DNA from: Epiperipatus broadwayi
Taxonomy: Eukaryota > Onychophora > Udeonychophora > Euonychophora > Peripatidae
Direction: 5' to 3'
Length of the DNA: 64,000 nucleotides
Assembly (NCBI GenBank): GCA_028023455.1
Contig: JAQFVV010000205.1
Location: 560,001-624,000, forward strand
Shown here in pieces: positions 43,405-54,420 of this stretch. How positions within the stretch are numbered: the first letter of the stretch is position 1; each line of letters begins with the position of its first letter. Below the pieces are notes generated by a model. It saw only the letters and a program-made list of their open reading frames with translations, was not told the DNA's origin and ran no database searches. The translations under genes and the position numbers were made by a program.

Positions 43405-44002
43405 GACTCCTAATTTTTATTGGGAGATATTAAGTTAAATGTGGTGAATAGATATAGTTATTTGGGAATTATTTTAAGTAATCAGAAAAATTATTTGGAT
43501 GAATGGGAGAAAAAAATGATAAATGAAGCAAAGAAAAGAAATTAACAGTATTTTCATATAATAAATATGATGTAGCTAGAATTATATGGAAGGGAATTGC
43601 AGTAGCAGGGTTAACATACAATAATGATGCATTATGTGTCATTAAAGGGGTATTAAATTACTTAGCAAAAAAGTTTAAAGAGAAGTAGGAAGACATGCAT
43701 TGGATGCAGATGTATGGACAGCAAGGGAGGCAATTCAAAAAGAAATGGGATGGTCAAGTTTTCATATGAGAGATGCAAAAAGTAAAATGAAAATGTTTGG
43801 TAGATTGCAGTTTATGGATAATAAAAGAATAGCCAAAATAGTATTTAATTGGGTTCTGAGTAAAGAGCAGGTAACGAGATGGGTGAGAAAGGTAATGTGG
43901 TATGTAAAAGATTTGGATAAAGAATTTATATCAGTATATTTGTACAAAGGATGGGATGATTGTATTAGGAGGATTGTTGAGGGTTATAGTAGTAAGGAAT
44001 GA
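43405..44002 (+). pseudogene. LINE-A post-RT region with a 100-codon open frame
   Basis: After degraded sequence equivalent to LGDIKLSVVN and YLGIILSNQK (43405-43530), an open frame at 43700-44002 reads MDADVWTAREAIQKEMGWSS, then MRDAKSKMKMFGRLQFMDNK and a T-R-W-V-R-K-V-M-W segment. G-W-S-S-F-x-x-R-x-A-x-x-K-(M/L)-x-x-x-x-R-L-x-(F)-M-D is a pattern I associate with the region after the RT of jockey/R1-like LINEs in chelicerates and some marine invertebrates. It stops one frame away from the zinc-knuckle frame that follows. Confidence 0.75.
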
Positions 44003-44032
44003 GATAAAAGAATAGATTTATTAATAAAGAAT

Positions 44033-44476
44033 ATGGAGTTAGAGAGATGGAGAACTAGTATGGAGAGTAAAAAGAGTTTAAATATATATCGAAATAAACA
44101 GAATATTAGGTGTGAGTTAATATATGATAATAGTAAGGAAAGTAATTTATTGTTTAAGGCTCGAACGGGATCTTTAGCAACGAAAGAATATACATGTAAG
44201 TGGGAAAATATGGGTGATTTAGTCTGTAAATTATGTAAGGAAAGAATAGAAAATATTAGGCATCTGTTAATTGAATGTAAATGCTTGAAAACAGAAAGGG
44301 TACATATAATGAAGTTATGGAAAAATAAATATGAAAAAAGTGATTATACAGAAAGTGGATTATTGGTTTTTATGCTGGGTTTGGGAAAAGATAAGGGGGA
44401 TTTAGATATAAAGGCCATAGGGTTGACAAAGATTATGTTGTGGAAATGGGATGGAGCAGAATATGGGAAAACTTAG
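44033..44476 (+). pseudogene. LINE-A C-terminal zinc-knuckle domain (147 codons open)
   Basis: It encodes the C-terminal part of a LINE ORF2. RTSMESKKSLNIYRNK is followed by L-L-F-K-A-R-T-G-S-L-x-T-K and then VCKLCKERIENIRHLLIEC, a C-x2-C-x8-H-x4-C zinc-knuckle of the type found after the RT in many LINEs, thought to bind nucleic acid. The frame ends ...LWKWDGAEYGKT and a stop at 44474, about the natural terminus because other copies stop at the same place. The 3' region and ACATC-like tail follow to 44590. It is separated from the preceding frame by a single frameshift near 44010, making it the best preserved retroelement coding segment here. Confidence 0.8.
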
Positions 44477-44590
44477 ACTGGGGAATGGAAAATAAAGTGG
44501 CTAACAGGTTTCTCTGGGCATAATTGTTGAGAGATTCCTGACTCCATTTAAGGAGAAGCTACAGTATATCACATTACATCATGTCATTTC
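44477..44590 (+). mobile_element. LINE-A 3' untranslated end
   Basis: GGGGAATGGAAAATAAAGTGGCTAACAGG-type sequence followed by TTTCTCTGGGCATAATTG, GGAGAAGCTACAGTATATCA and a degenerate CACATTACATCATG tail. The same order ends every LINE-A copy in the window. Confidence 0.75.
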
Positions 44591-45736
44591 CTCATATCCC
44601 ATAATTTTGATGCAAGTAACTAAAAAACAGGGATATGATTTCCTGTAACTTTATTTTTTTAGAGCATATTATTCCCGGGCTTAATCAACAAATAATGGCA
44701 ATGGTAAATTATACACTTAAATCCTAATAAACTAACATTAATAAATTTAATAACTATCATTAATAATGCACAATGAATAGTAGGTATTAGAAATAAATAT
44801 TTTATTCTAACAAATTAAAATATTAAAAACACAAATTACTAAGTTGGGAAGAATACATGCACGCTAATCCAGACATTAAATCAAATAACTAAAACAGTTT
44901 AACGATTTTAAAGTTCACTTAAGTTTCTTACATTGGATGATAAATCTGCAAATGTCTCTATTACTAGTATATTATAAGCTTAATTTAGTCACAATCAGTA
45001 ATAATTAATCATAGCTTACTGATAAGTTTAGAAAATTTCTGTAAACGGTTGAATACCATGCATAGTTTTTCATGAGGTAAAATAAGCTCATGGTCATTGG
45101 TTTTAACTTGTTCTTGGTCCATCCTAAAGGCTAGTCATAAAAGCTTTTCTAGTGGATGTCTTCATGAACAATGTCGGCAAAAGCCTCGGTCCACACCAGC
45201 ATGAATTATTTCAAGGAAGAGTAGTTCTGGATCTTTCCTGATCCAGGACCAGCCAAAACCCTGATCCAACTGGTTTCTTCCTTTTATACTCCTGGTCCAG
45301 TTTTCAGATTTCTTCACATGCTTTTGTTTTATGACCCTTCGGTTTATAATCTTATACCTTTATTTTGTATTTTTCTGTTACAAAGTTCTCCTTTCTCTAA
45401 AGTCTTTCTGCCATCTTTAATTAGTTTCCAAAAAGATTTTACTGATTGTAATCTGCATGTTGAATTCTCTTTCCTTTAGTTTATTTGGATTAGTAATCTG
45501 CGTGTCTTATTCTTTCCAATTTTAACTTCTATTTTTAAATGCATAAAAAAAAATAAGATCAAAAAAACTTAACTTTCATTGTACGTTTAAAAAAAAAAAA
45601 ATTACACGAACTAAAAGAATATTTAAAATGCGTTAAATTTAAAAGATCTTTAAATTTACTTTTTTTTTTAAGCTTTTAAACATTCTCAAATGTCAATATA
45701 TTTGTACCATATATAAATAAATGGTACAATATATAG
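44591..45736. other. Spacer, unassigned
   Basis: No repeats in common with the rest of the window. The part 45110-45320 is less AT-rich and has internal GATCCAGGACCAG/CTGGTCCAG repeats. On the minus strand a TATAAAAGG box lies at about 45279-45288. It could be an old LTR or a promoter, but I cannot support either. Confidence 0.35.
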
Positions 45737-46240
45737 AAGTAAACAGAAAATTGGGTGAGAGTTAATTTATGATAACAGCAAGGAAAGTAGTTTACTATCT
45801 AAGGCTTGAATGGGATCTTTAGCAACAAAGGAATATACACATAAATGAAAAAATGTGGGTGATTTAGTCTGAAAGTTATGTAAGGAAGGCATAGAAAATA
45901 TTAAGCATCTATTAATTGAATGTAAATGCTTGCTAGTAGAAAGGGCACAAAGAATAAAGTTGTGGGGGAAAAATATAACGAAGTGATTATATAGAAGGTA
46001 GATTCTTGGTTTTTATGCCGGGTTTCGAACAAGATAAAGAAGGATTTAGATATGAAGGTCATGGAGTTGACAAAGATTATGTGGAAATGGTATGGAACAG
46101 GATAGAGAAGAATATAGGAAAAAATTAGGGCAGGGAATGGAAAGGGAAGGGAAAATGGCTAACAGATTTCTCTAGGCATGGTAGCTGAAAAATTCCTAAA
46201 TCCAAAATAGGCAAAGTCACAGTGCATCTCATCATTATCA
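45737..46240 (+). mobile_element. LINE-A C-terminal and 3' end fragment, degraded
   Basis: It matches 44080-44590: AGTAAACAGAAAATTGGGTG, the zinc-knuckle region (TTAGTCTGAAAGTTATGTAA, where the first cysteine codon TGT is changed), TTAATTGAATGTAAATGCTT, and the 3' end TTTCTCTAGGCATGGTAGC. The tail is replaced by ATCATTATCATCATC. It abuts the next LINE-A copy directly at about 46240. Confidence 0.7.
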
Positions 46241-48195
46241 TCATCAAAAGTATAGAATAGAGGGGAAAACATGCAAAGAATACAAATGTGCTATTAAAAA
46301 CAAAGAAAGTGAAAAAGATATTAATATGAAATGGGAAAACTATTTTTTTTAAAAAGTTGGCTAAAATAGATAATTATATCGAGAGAATGAAATTAAATAG
46401 TAAATTATTGGAGAATATTAATAAAAGTGGAAGAGATGTCAGTAAAAACAAATGGAAATATATTAAAAGAAGGAGTGTAGCAGAGAGAGAAGCAGTATTA
46501 CTAAAAGATGAAGAAAAAAGTATAGCTTTAGAAAAGAATTAGACAATCTTAAATAAGTATATAATGAATATATAAAGATGTTAGATGTGAAGGACAGAGT
46601 GATAACAAACCTAAAATCATGTAGTGTTGGAAATATTAGTTTTGCAAAAAGTGAATTGAATGAGGCAGGGAAGAAGTTGAAAAGTGGAAAGGTAAGGGGT
46701 TTAGATGAACGAGCAGCAGAGATGGTGATGAATTTGGGAAATAGGGCAAAATTAAATCTATTATCATGATTTAGGCACATAAGACAGAATTTCCAGATGG
46801 CTGGAATAATACAAGAGTAAGGTTATTATTTAAAGAAAAGGATAAGAACCATAGAAAGATAAACAACTATAGACTGATAGTGATAACATCCGTTTTCTAT
46901 AAAGTTTTTACAAATATGATGGCTGGAAGGGTGGTAAAATGGATGGAAGAAAATAATATAGTGGGAGAAATGTGAGGAGGATTTTGAATGGACAAGCATA
47001 TAGGAGATATATTATTTGTAGTAACACAATTTATAGATATGAGTAGGAATACAAGAAGACAGATATATATGGTCTTTATAGATATAGAGAAAACATATGA
47101 CAGAATGAATAGAAATAGATTATGGATAAATTCAGTAAAATGAATGGATTGTTAATGAATCTTATTAAGAGATTATACTATATGTATCAATTATGAAATA
47201 TAGAATCAGTTAAAGTTAAAAATGAGGTGGGACTAAGGCAAGGATGTCCTATGTCACCTATTTTGTTTTTGTTGTATTTGAAAGAAGTGGAGAGAGCAAT
47301 AGAAAGACTAGGAAGAGAGATAGAGATACCATTAATAGGTGGAAGGGAGTACATATATTATTGGGTCTTTTATTTGCAGATGATGTCTTTTTATGTGCAG
47401 AAAGAAGGGAAAATATGAACATTATGCTGAGGACATGCACAATGGTGAGTAAAGAGATGGGGATTAAATTTAGTGAAGAAAAATCAAAAGTAATGATGAT
47501 TAATACTGGGGAAAGAAAAGACAGAGAATTTTTATTGGGGGATATAAAGTTAAGTGTGGTGAATATATATATAGTTATTTGGGAATCATCTTAAGTAATC
47601 AGAAAAATTACTTTGATGAATGGGAGAAAAAATTGATAAATGAAGCAAAGAAAAGAAAGGGATTGATAAAGAAATTAACAGCGTTCTCCTATAATAAATA
47701 TGATGTAGCAAGAATTGTATGAAAGGGAGTGGCAGTATCTGGCTTAACTTATGGTAATGATGTATTATGTGTTAATAAAGGGGTGTTAGATTACTTAGAA
47801 GAAATACAGAGAGAAGTAGGAATACATGCATTAGGTGCAAATGTATGAATGGTTAAGGAAGCAATTCAATGAGAAATAGGATGGTCAAATTTTTATATGA
47901 GAGATGCAAAAAGCAAAATGAAAATTTTCAGTAGATTGCAATTTATAGATAGTAAGAGAATGGCCAAAATAGTATTTAATTGGATTATGAGTAAAAAAAA
48001 CAGGCAAAAGATGGGTGAGAAAGCTAGTATGGTATGCAGAAGATTTGGATAATGACTTTATGCCAGTACACTTGTACAAAAGGTTATATGACTGAGTTAG
48101 GAGGATTGTTGAGTGTTATAATAGCAAAAAATGGGGTAGAACAATACGGAGTTGGAGAAATGGAGAATGGTTTGGAGAGTAAAAAGAATTTAAAT
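46241..48195 (+). pseudogene. LINE-A reverse transcriptase, near-complete but frameshifted
   Basis: This is the longest RT in the window. In order: NKWKYIKRR (pre-RT, 46.45 kb), LKSGKVRGLDERAAEM (RT entry, 46.68 kb), INNYRLIVITSVFYKV (46.86 kb), FIDIEKTYDRMNRN (motif A with its Asp, about 47.09 kb), GLRQGCPMSPILFLLYLKE (motif B, 47.23 kb), LLFADDVFLCAE (catalytic F-A-D-D at 47373-47384), GIKFSEEKSKVMMI (47.46 kb), then YLGIILSNQK and GWSNFYMRDAKSKMK. The catalytic Asp residues are present, but several frameshifts and stops break the frame. The endonuclease is missing, so the copy is 5'-truncated. FB-2 interrupts the end at 48214. Confidence 0.8.
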
Positions 48196-48213
48196 ATATA
48201 TAGAAGTAAACAG

Positions 48214-48535
48214 GCAAAACTCTCCATATAGTAGTGCCACCCTGTGCCAACCAGAGTAATCAATGGATGCCAGGGGCTTGTGCATAAAATCCCCATCTAG
48301 TTCCTACTCATCCAATATCCCCAAACTAGTTTCTGGCTTGCTTCTCACTGACAAAGGTCACAAGCCAGAAACTAGTCGGGAGATATTGGATGAGTAGGCA
48401 CTAGATGGGGATTTTATGCACAAGCCTTCTGGCATCCATTGATTACTCTGGTTAGCACAGTATGGCACTACTGTATGGAGAATTTTGCCTGTTTAATAAC
48501 AGTTATGTGCTAGCATAAGATATGGTAATCATGTG
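48214..48535 (+). mobile_element. FB-2 foldback in LINE-A with up to 18-bp target duplication
   Basis: ATATATAGAAGTAAACAG occurs at 48196-48213 and 48536-48553 and is single-copy in uninterrupted LINE-A (ATATATATCGAAATAAACAG at 44.08 kb, ATATATAGAAGTAAACAG at 45.73 kb). The insert begins GGCAAAACTCTCCATATAGT and is almost perfectly palindromic up to GGAGAATTTTGCC, then has a unique 3' extension (TAACAGTTATGTGCTAGCAT ...GGTAATCATGTG). Because the element start in another copy reads TAAAACAGGC, the duplication could be as short as 11 bp. The close arm similarity marks this as one of the youngest FB-2 copies. Confidence 0.85.
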
Positions 48536-48553
48536 ATATATAGAAGTAAACAG

Positions 48554-48785
48554 AATATTGGGTGTGGGTTAATTTACAATATTAGCAAGGGAAGTAGTTT
48601 ACTGTTTAAGGCTCAAACAGGATTGTTAGCAATAAGGAAATATTCACACACAATGGAGAAGTGTTGGTGATTTAGTCTGCAAGTTATGTAAGGAAGGCAT
48701 GGGAAATATTAGGCATCAGCTAATTTAATGTAAATGTTTACAAGCAGAAAGGGTACAAATAATAAAGTTGGTAAAAAAAAATGGC
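48554..48785 (+). mobile_element. LINE-A continuation after FB-2
   Basis: It resumes at AATATTGGGTGTGGGTTAAT and passes the zinc-knuckle region (TTAGTCTGCAAGTTATGTAA, CATGGGAAATATTAGGC), ending around GTACAAATAATAAAGTTGG, short of the natural 3' end. Confidence 0.7.
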
Positions 48786-50324
48786 TGGTTCTCTTTCATA
48801 AGCATTCTGCAGATGCATCCCATATCTGAATCAATATCTATTATGTAGCATAATTTAACTATTTATAAATGTTTTAAGATATTATCAAATATTGATCATG
48901 AATTATAACATAAAATGTGACAGTTTGTTTTACATCTTCATGGATTGTCTTTAATGCTATCATTACTATCACAAAATCTTGACAACCATTTGAAGTTCTT
49001 GTAACTGACGTCTTAACTACTATACATAGTTTGAATCACTTCAAACATTTTAGTAGCACCCCCCCCCTTCCTCCAGTTTCAAACAAAATTTAACATCAGC
49101 GTGTTATTCCTTTGTAGATTTCATGTTGTAGCATTCAGGCGTGGAAGCATCTTAAAAGTTTTATAGTGAATAGCTAAAGTATCACTATATATCACATACA
49201 TTGATTCAAAGAAGGTACTGCAGACAACTTGGTGGAAGAATAAGTTATCATACACTATTTCACTGGGATATAATGTGTATATATAAATTAAGACAATACC
49301 CAATAATGTTAAGATGAATATCCATCATTCTTAAGATGTGAAATTCAAATCTGAATAGAATACCTTTCAAGAAATTGGTTGTTTTCTTGAAAAAAATGTT
49401 TTCTTCAAATGAATGGTTTTTCGGTAACTTATAAAAACATTCAAGACCTCATTGCTATTCAGATATATAGTTACTCTTAGATAATGGTAAATTAAAAAAA
49501 AAAAAAAACCTGTAAAAATTATCACTGGCTATTAGTTGAAAAGTCTCGAGGCATCATTTCGTTTTTTATTGAATCTCTGCAAAGATATCTGAAGAAGCCT
49601 CTGATTTGAAGTAATCCAATTAAAGCATTCTAATTTTTATATATATAATTGATTCAACAATTTGAGATTCACAAATATATTTAAGCAAATGTAGAACAGC
49701 TTTGTTGAGTTTGTATAGTAAAATAAATATCTATTTTGGGGATGGCAAACTTTTTAACATCGCCAGTTTGTTTAAACCTCCCCCTTCATTGAAGAGCTGC
49801 AAAAAAGTGATATCATCCTCTCTCTCCCATTAAGAAGACACAAAAAAAGGTGAAAAATATGTTTCTGGAAAATATGAATTTCTTACATGGCTGTGAATAT
49901 ATCTGAACACTTATTTTAATAACAGAACACAATAGAATATACATTCTAAGGGAAATAAAAATTCTCTTAAAAAATAAATAAATAAAAATATTTTGACAGT
50001 TTGGTTTATTCACATATTTAAATATTCATTGTATACAATAATTGCTATTCTATAATAAGGCTGAATTTAAGAAACAACATTATAATGTGCATTTTTCCTC
50101 TCCTAGAGTCATCAAAATATTTACAAATTACTAGAGCATCTGGTAATAATATAAAAATATTGGTGCTGATATAGTACACGTTTGGCACCATTTTGTATGT
50201 AGATGTTTAAAAAAAAGTCCCATTTTGATGCAAAATATGCTTTAAAAACATGCCCAGATAAAAGAGCTCATGCAGTGAAAAAAAACAGCATCAATTATTC
50301 TTGGTAGTATTAGAAAGTCAATTT
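48786..50324. other. Spacer
   Basis: A C-run with CCCCCCCCCTTCCTCCAGTT at about 49058 resembles part of FB-4. GATGGCAAACTTTTTAACAT near 49741 resembles one end of a hAT-type element, but no partner end is visible. No coding frame is supported. Confidence 0.35.
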
Positions 50325-50635
50325 TTTCCAATATCAGATTTTCAATGGTACATATCGCTGAAGAGTTGGAAGGCAGAGTAGACTGAAGCATGTCCAATAA
50401 AGTTTGAGGATTTGCTTAATATAAACCAAGCATTGATTATATATATATGTGTGTGTAAGGGAGATGATGATATGAACCAACTGATGAGTGCTGGTTCAGA
50501 ACAAAATATGTATAGTGGAGATCATTTATCTTTTTCACATGTGTGTGGTTATGTGTATCAGTTGTATGAAATAGGATGGATAGTGAAAGGGACTTAAAAG
50601 TCTGTGTTCAAATCCCCTATAATTATATGTATATT
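50325..50635 (+). mobile_element. FB-1 element, single-arm form
   Basis: It reads CAGATTTTCAATGGTACATA, CATGTCCAATAAAGTTTGAG, AAGCATTGATTATATATATA, the core (ACCAACTGATGAGTGCTGGT, TATAGTGGAGATCATTTATC), then GTGTGGTTATGTGTATCAGT and the terminus GTGTTCAAATCCCCTATAAT. Only one arm is present. The order gives the sense of the element and shows the GTTCAAATCCCC end clearly. Confidence 0.75.
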
Positions 50636-50639
50636 ACTT

Positions 50640-50822
50640 ATAAATACTAAATTAGATTAATTAAAATTATCCCAAATTCAAAACTAAACAGGACTAGCCA
50701 AAGATAATAAACAATAACACAACCTTTAGTGTCACAGCTACAAGCAAACTTCTTAAGGGCAAAGGACTACAACATATCAATAAATATATCACAATTCCCA
50801 ATTGCACCCCACACTCCCTTGA
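50640..50822 (-). repeat. REP-F dispersed repeat, copy 2
   Basis: It is the inverse counterpart of 14429-14640 (CAATTGCACCCCACACTCCC at its right end, AAAGGACTACAACATATCAA inside). It directly follows the FB-1 terminus. Confidence 0.6.
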
Positions 50823-51139
50823 TATTACAAGAATTTTTAATCATGTTCCATGCTTCAGAATTATAAATTTTTATTTTATTAATATGTTCAAGTTTATTGC
50901 AAGGTATACAATGATTTCATAAATATTTGCAGAATGAGTAATTATTAAAATTAATTCATGGATTTTTAAAAAAAAGAGTAAATATTGATTCATATAAAGA
51001 CCTTTATTTTTATTATCAACAAAAATAACTTCCTAGTTAAAAAGTAAAAGGGGCTTAAAGTTGGGATAAATTTGAGGTCTCAGAAATATATAGAAACTAA
51101 GCTGCTATCAGATGTAAAAATGAATGTAAGCAAGTTTAG

Positions 51140-51370
51140 TTTAGGTTCAAAACTTAAGGTTTTTTTTTCCAATTTCTGGCCATTAACTTTAAAAAATAAA
51201 AAATAATTGGTAGATGCATAACTCATTCCAGCTTTAAATCCTACGCCTGACTGATGAAACCAAAAACCAAAACCTGATCCGGTGATGAAAATTTTATAGC
51301 ATTGTTACCATTTGGTATACATTGATTACTCAAACTTACTATAGATGGCTCTAGTGTAGGTTAAAAAAAT
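51140..51370. mobile_element. FB-4 fragment
   Basis: CAATTTCTGGCCATTAACTT, ATGAAACC and CCGGTGATGAAAATTTTATA, then TACCATTTGGTATACATTGA TTACTC and ACTATAGATGGCTCTAGTGT correspond, inverted and shuffled by decay, to the FB-4 landmarks. A LINE-A tail follows. Confidence 0.4.
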
Positions 51371-51384
51371 TATTATTATTATGG

Positions 51385-51507
51385 GTAAATTTAGAGTGGG
51401 GAATGTAAAAGAAAGTGGTTAACAGGTTTATCTGGGCATAATTGCTGAGATATTCTTGACTTCGTTTAAGGAGAAGCCATAATACATCACATCACATCAC
51501 ATCACAT
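51385..51507 (+). mobile_element. LINE-A 3' end with (ACATC)n tail
   Basis: GGGGAATGTAAAAGAAAGTG, TTATCTGGGCATAATTGCTG and GGAGAAGCCATAATACATCA run into four ACATC units. It is a severely truncated copy containing only the 3' untranslated region. Confidence 0.8.
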
Positions 51508-51829
51508 ATTCTATTTTTATTGATTATTTTTTTGTAAAAAATATTTAATTATTTTTTTGTGTGTTTGTTTGTTTTTTGACTTTGATTTAAAAAGATTTCG
51601 TTTAAACATTCTTTTTTTTCTGCTTCACTTGATTTTAAATTTAATTTTTGTTTTTCTTTAAATTTAAAATATATATTAGATAGTTTATTGTTATTACATA
51701 TGTTTTGCATAAAATAGATGTTTTATTTTTGATGAATAGTTTTATAATGGACTTGTTTAAAAAACAAAATTTTATTTTTTATATATCTTCACTAACACGT
51801 TCTTTGTCTTTTGTCATTTACCATGCATG

Positions 51830-52275
51830 AGAATGGTGTACTGAAAATTACACCACAAAAATATTATTCATTATTGAATAATCTCTAGTCTAATGTATGA
51901 CTAATAAAATTATTATTATACTTTCATTAAGTGGCTTGGGTCAAAGTTGTGAAGGCAGTGGGTTTGACACTAATCAATTAAACTGTAGTAATTGGCTATC
52001 TATGTATACAGAACAACGATAAAGATATGTGTAAAATATTGTGATCTGTGCTAACTGATGAAAGCTGGTTCAGCATGAAGTATGCATTTTGGGGATCATA
52101 CATTTTTTAAACATATCTTTGTTTATATGTTTATGATTAAACTCCTCTACAAGGTGTTAAAAGTGGATAGAAACCAGTTTCTACTTTGCATGAGAATGGT
52201 GCAGTGAAAATTACACTACAGAAATATTATTCATTATTGAATAATCTGTAGCCTAATGAATGACTAATAAAAATT
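51830..52275 (+). repeat. SAT-type repeat with core
   Basis: It contains AATAATCTCTAGTCTAATG, GGTCAAAGTTGTGAAG and a core variant (CTAACTGATGAAAGCTGGTT, TTTTGGGGATCATACATTTT). A 3' part follows: TAAAAGTGGATAGAAACCAG, then AATTACACTACAGAAATATT ATTCATTATTGAATAATCT. The sequence around GAATGGTG...TTACAC(C/T)ACA(A/G)AAATATTATTCATTATTG is present at both 51833 and 52190, so the repeat was arranged in tandem with a period of about 358 bp. Confidence 0.65.
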
Positions 52276-52317
52276 AGTAATACACTTTTTGTCATATTAT
52301 TTTAATTTAAGATATTT

Positions 52318-52585
52318 ATCATCATCATCATCATCAACCATTATCAATCTACTGCAGAATGAAGGTCTCTCCAAGTTCAATCCATCTTCTCCAATTTTTA
52401 GCTTCTCTTCTTTACCTCACTCCTGCACACTTTCTTATTTCATCAATCCATCTCACATGTGGTCTCTTTCTGGGTCTTTTACAATCTCTTGGAATCCAGT
52501 TTAAGATTTTAATTGTCCATCTATTATTATCTCTTCTAGCAATATGTCCAGCCCAACTCCACTTCAGTCTTTTAATTTTTTATAT
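52318..52585 (-). pseudogene. LINE-B 3' end fragment
   Basis: The minus strand reads R-L-K-W-S-W-A-G-H-I-A-R-R-D-N-N-R-W-T-I, then R-D-C-K-R-P-R-K-R-P-H-V-R-W-M-D-E, V-x-x-R-E-A-K-N-W-R-R-W-I-E-L-G-E-T-F-I-L-Q-x-I-D-N-G and the GATGATGATGATGATA tail (plus strand ATCATCATCATCATC at 52320). Two open frames on the plus strand here are antisense by-products. Confidence 0.8.
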
Positions 52586-52802
52586 TTATAGGTGCTTATA
52601 ATTAGTCCTGCTACTTCATGTAGATATAAATAATAAATGAATAAATAAATATACATATATAATAAAAGCAACAACAATTTATCAAATTATAAGCAACAGT
52701 CATTCAAACAGCATATAGTGCACAGTTTAGATATTAACATAACTATTGAAGAAACTTCAACAATCATGTTATAAACATGAAATATTAAATATCATGTACA
52801 AT

Positions 52803-52985
52803 TCATCATCATCAACCATTATCAATCCACTGCAGGATGAAGGTCTCTCCAAGTTCAATCCATCTTTTTTGATCTTTAGCTTCTCTTCTCCACATCACCC
52901 CTGCACACATTCTTATTTCATCCATCCATCTCACATGTGGTCTCTTTCTGGGTCTTTTACATTCTCTTGGAATCCAGTTTAAATT
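52803..52985 (-). mobile_element. LINE-B short 3' end fragment
   Basis: CATCATCATCAACCATTATC, CCACTGCAGGATGAAGGTCT and ATCTCACATGTGGTCTCTTT match the LINE-B terminus on the minus strand. It is about 490 bp from the preceding copy in the same orientation and is well conserved relative to it. Confidence 0.8.
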
Positions 52986-53844
52986 AGACTATCATTAATT
53001 TGAAATATCCAGTCCAGAACTTTTTTAAGATTGTAAATTTTTAGATTTTGACAATTAATCTTTTTCTTCTTATTGTGAATCCAAACTGTACTGAAAAAAG
53101 AAACATTAATTTTACTATCTATTATTTGTAGATATTGAATTTCATACATTAAACTTGATTTGATGAAACCTAATTGGTTTTATAAATGAAATCACATGAC
53201 AATAACTACAACATTATCTACATCATGAATCTTCAATCTGTTATTAAGGCAACTTCTATCTTTCACTTATGGAGGTTGTCTTGAAAACAAATTGAAGATT
53301 CCATGGGTTAGTTAAGCATGTGGCTGTTGTTATGTGACTTTTATATATTGTATAAATTTACTGTGTTAATAGCAATATAAGATTATATAATGCAGAATAT
53401 GCTTATATTTATGTCAGCATAAAATATTTATATACCAATAATTAAAATGATAAATCAAAACAATACTTTATAATTTTGTCTAGATAATAAGAGTTTTTGA
53501 ATTATTGGCTTTTAGATTAATGATAGTCTATTTGTATTTGATACATAATTTTAAACTATTTATGAAGATTAAATATATGCCATTTTTACTCAAACTCAGT
53601 TTTTACCATATGCATGCCCTTTGAACTTCATTTTAAATACACGCCACACAAATAACTTATATCACTAAATTGAATTTGCAGTGGAGTTATGTTTTAATAA
53701 AAAGAATTGTAGATTTTATTGAACAATATAATAAAAGGAAATATAGAAATTATGTTTAAATTAAAATAAAACAAATTACTTGAAGAAAAACAAAACAGAA
53801 TAATATATACAAAAAATATTTTATAAATACTACTTTCATTTATT
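52986..53844. other. AT-rich spacer
   Basis: Nothing recognised. Confidence 0.4.
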
Positions 53845-54420
53845 GTGCTCTAAAAGTCTTAACCACAATTTGAGTTTTTTTATTTAACTTGTAATAAAAA
53901 TGTGGCATCTCCAGAAATTAATTAATGCAATCACTATTTGTACAATTTAGTAAATTAATTAATTGTGGTAATTGTGGAACCCCCCTCCCATGCTTTTATT
54001 TGAAATTAAATATAAAAATCCCAATTGTGATTGAAGAAAACAATTAGTTTGGACTTTTTAGTGCACATTAAATAAAACTATTATTTATAAAATATTTTTT
54101 ATTAGTAAACTTTTATTATTCAAATATTTTTTGCAATTATTCCAATTCAGACTTTAAAATGGAGATTACAAGCAATGTTTCTGACTACATAATATTTGAA
54201 AAATAATTCATATGCATTAAAAACCATGTACAATATTGTTTTATTTATGAAGAAAGCATTTTTACGAAATCAACTTTTACAATCAAGAAAAAATTAATAT
54301 TTATTTTTATTTCTATCTTAATTAACCTTAAACATGTTTTAATGAAAACTTTTTAAAAATATATACTGCCCTCTTGTGTGCATCACTGAAAACTTATTGA
54401 ACTAATAACAGCATATATAA
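53845..54420. mobile_element. FB-3 non-autonomous element, copy 2
   Basis: It parallels 5215-5890. The palindromic part carries ATGTGGCATCTCCAGAAATT and the mirrored CCATGCTTTTATTTGAAATT. The right part shares TAATATTTGAAA(A/G)... , CAATATT(G/A)TTTTATTTAT(A/G)A and a terminal segment with TGTGTGCATCACTGAAAA (compare TTGTGCATTTTTGAAAAATT). Identity is moderate, so both copies are old. Confidence 0.6.

Noticed and set aside
45110-45320. Possible LTR or promoter with TATAAAAGG on the minus strand
   Set aside because: No matching second LTR, primer-binding site, polypurine tract or coding region; isolated TATA-like words are common here.
49735-49830. Possible hAT terminus (GATGGCAAACTTTTTAAC)
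   Set aside because: No mirrored terminus or target duplication could be found.
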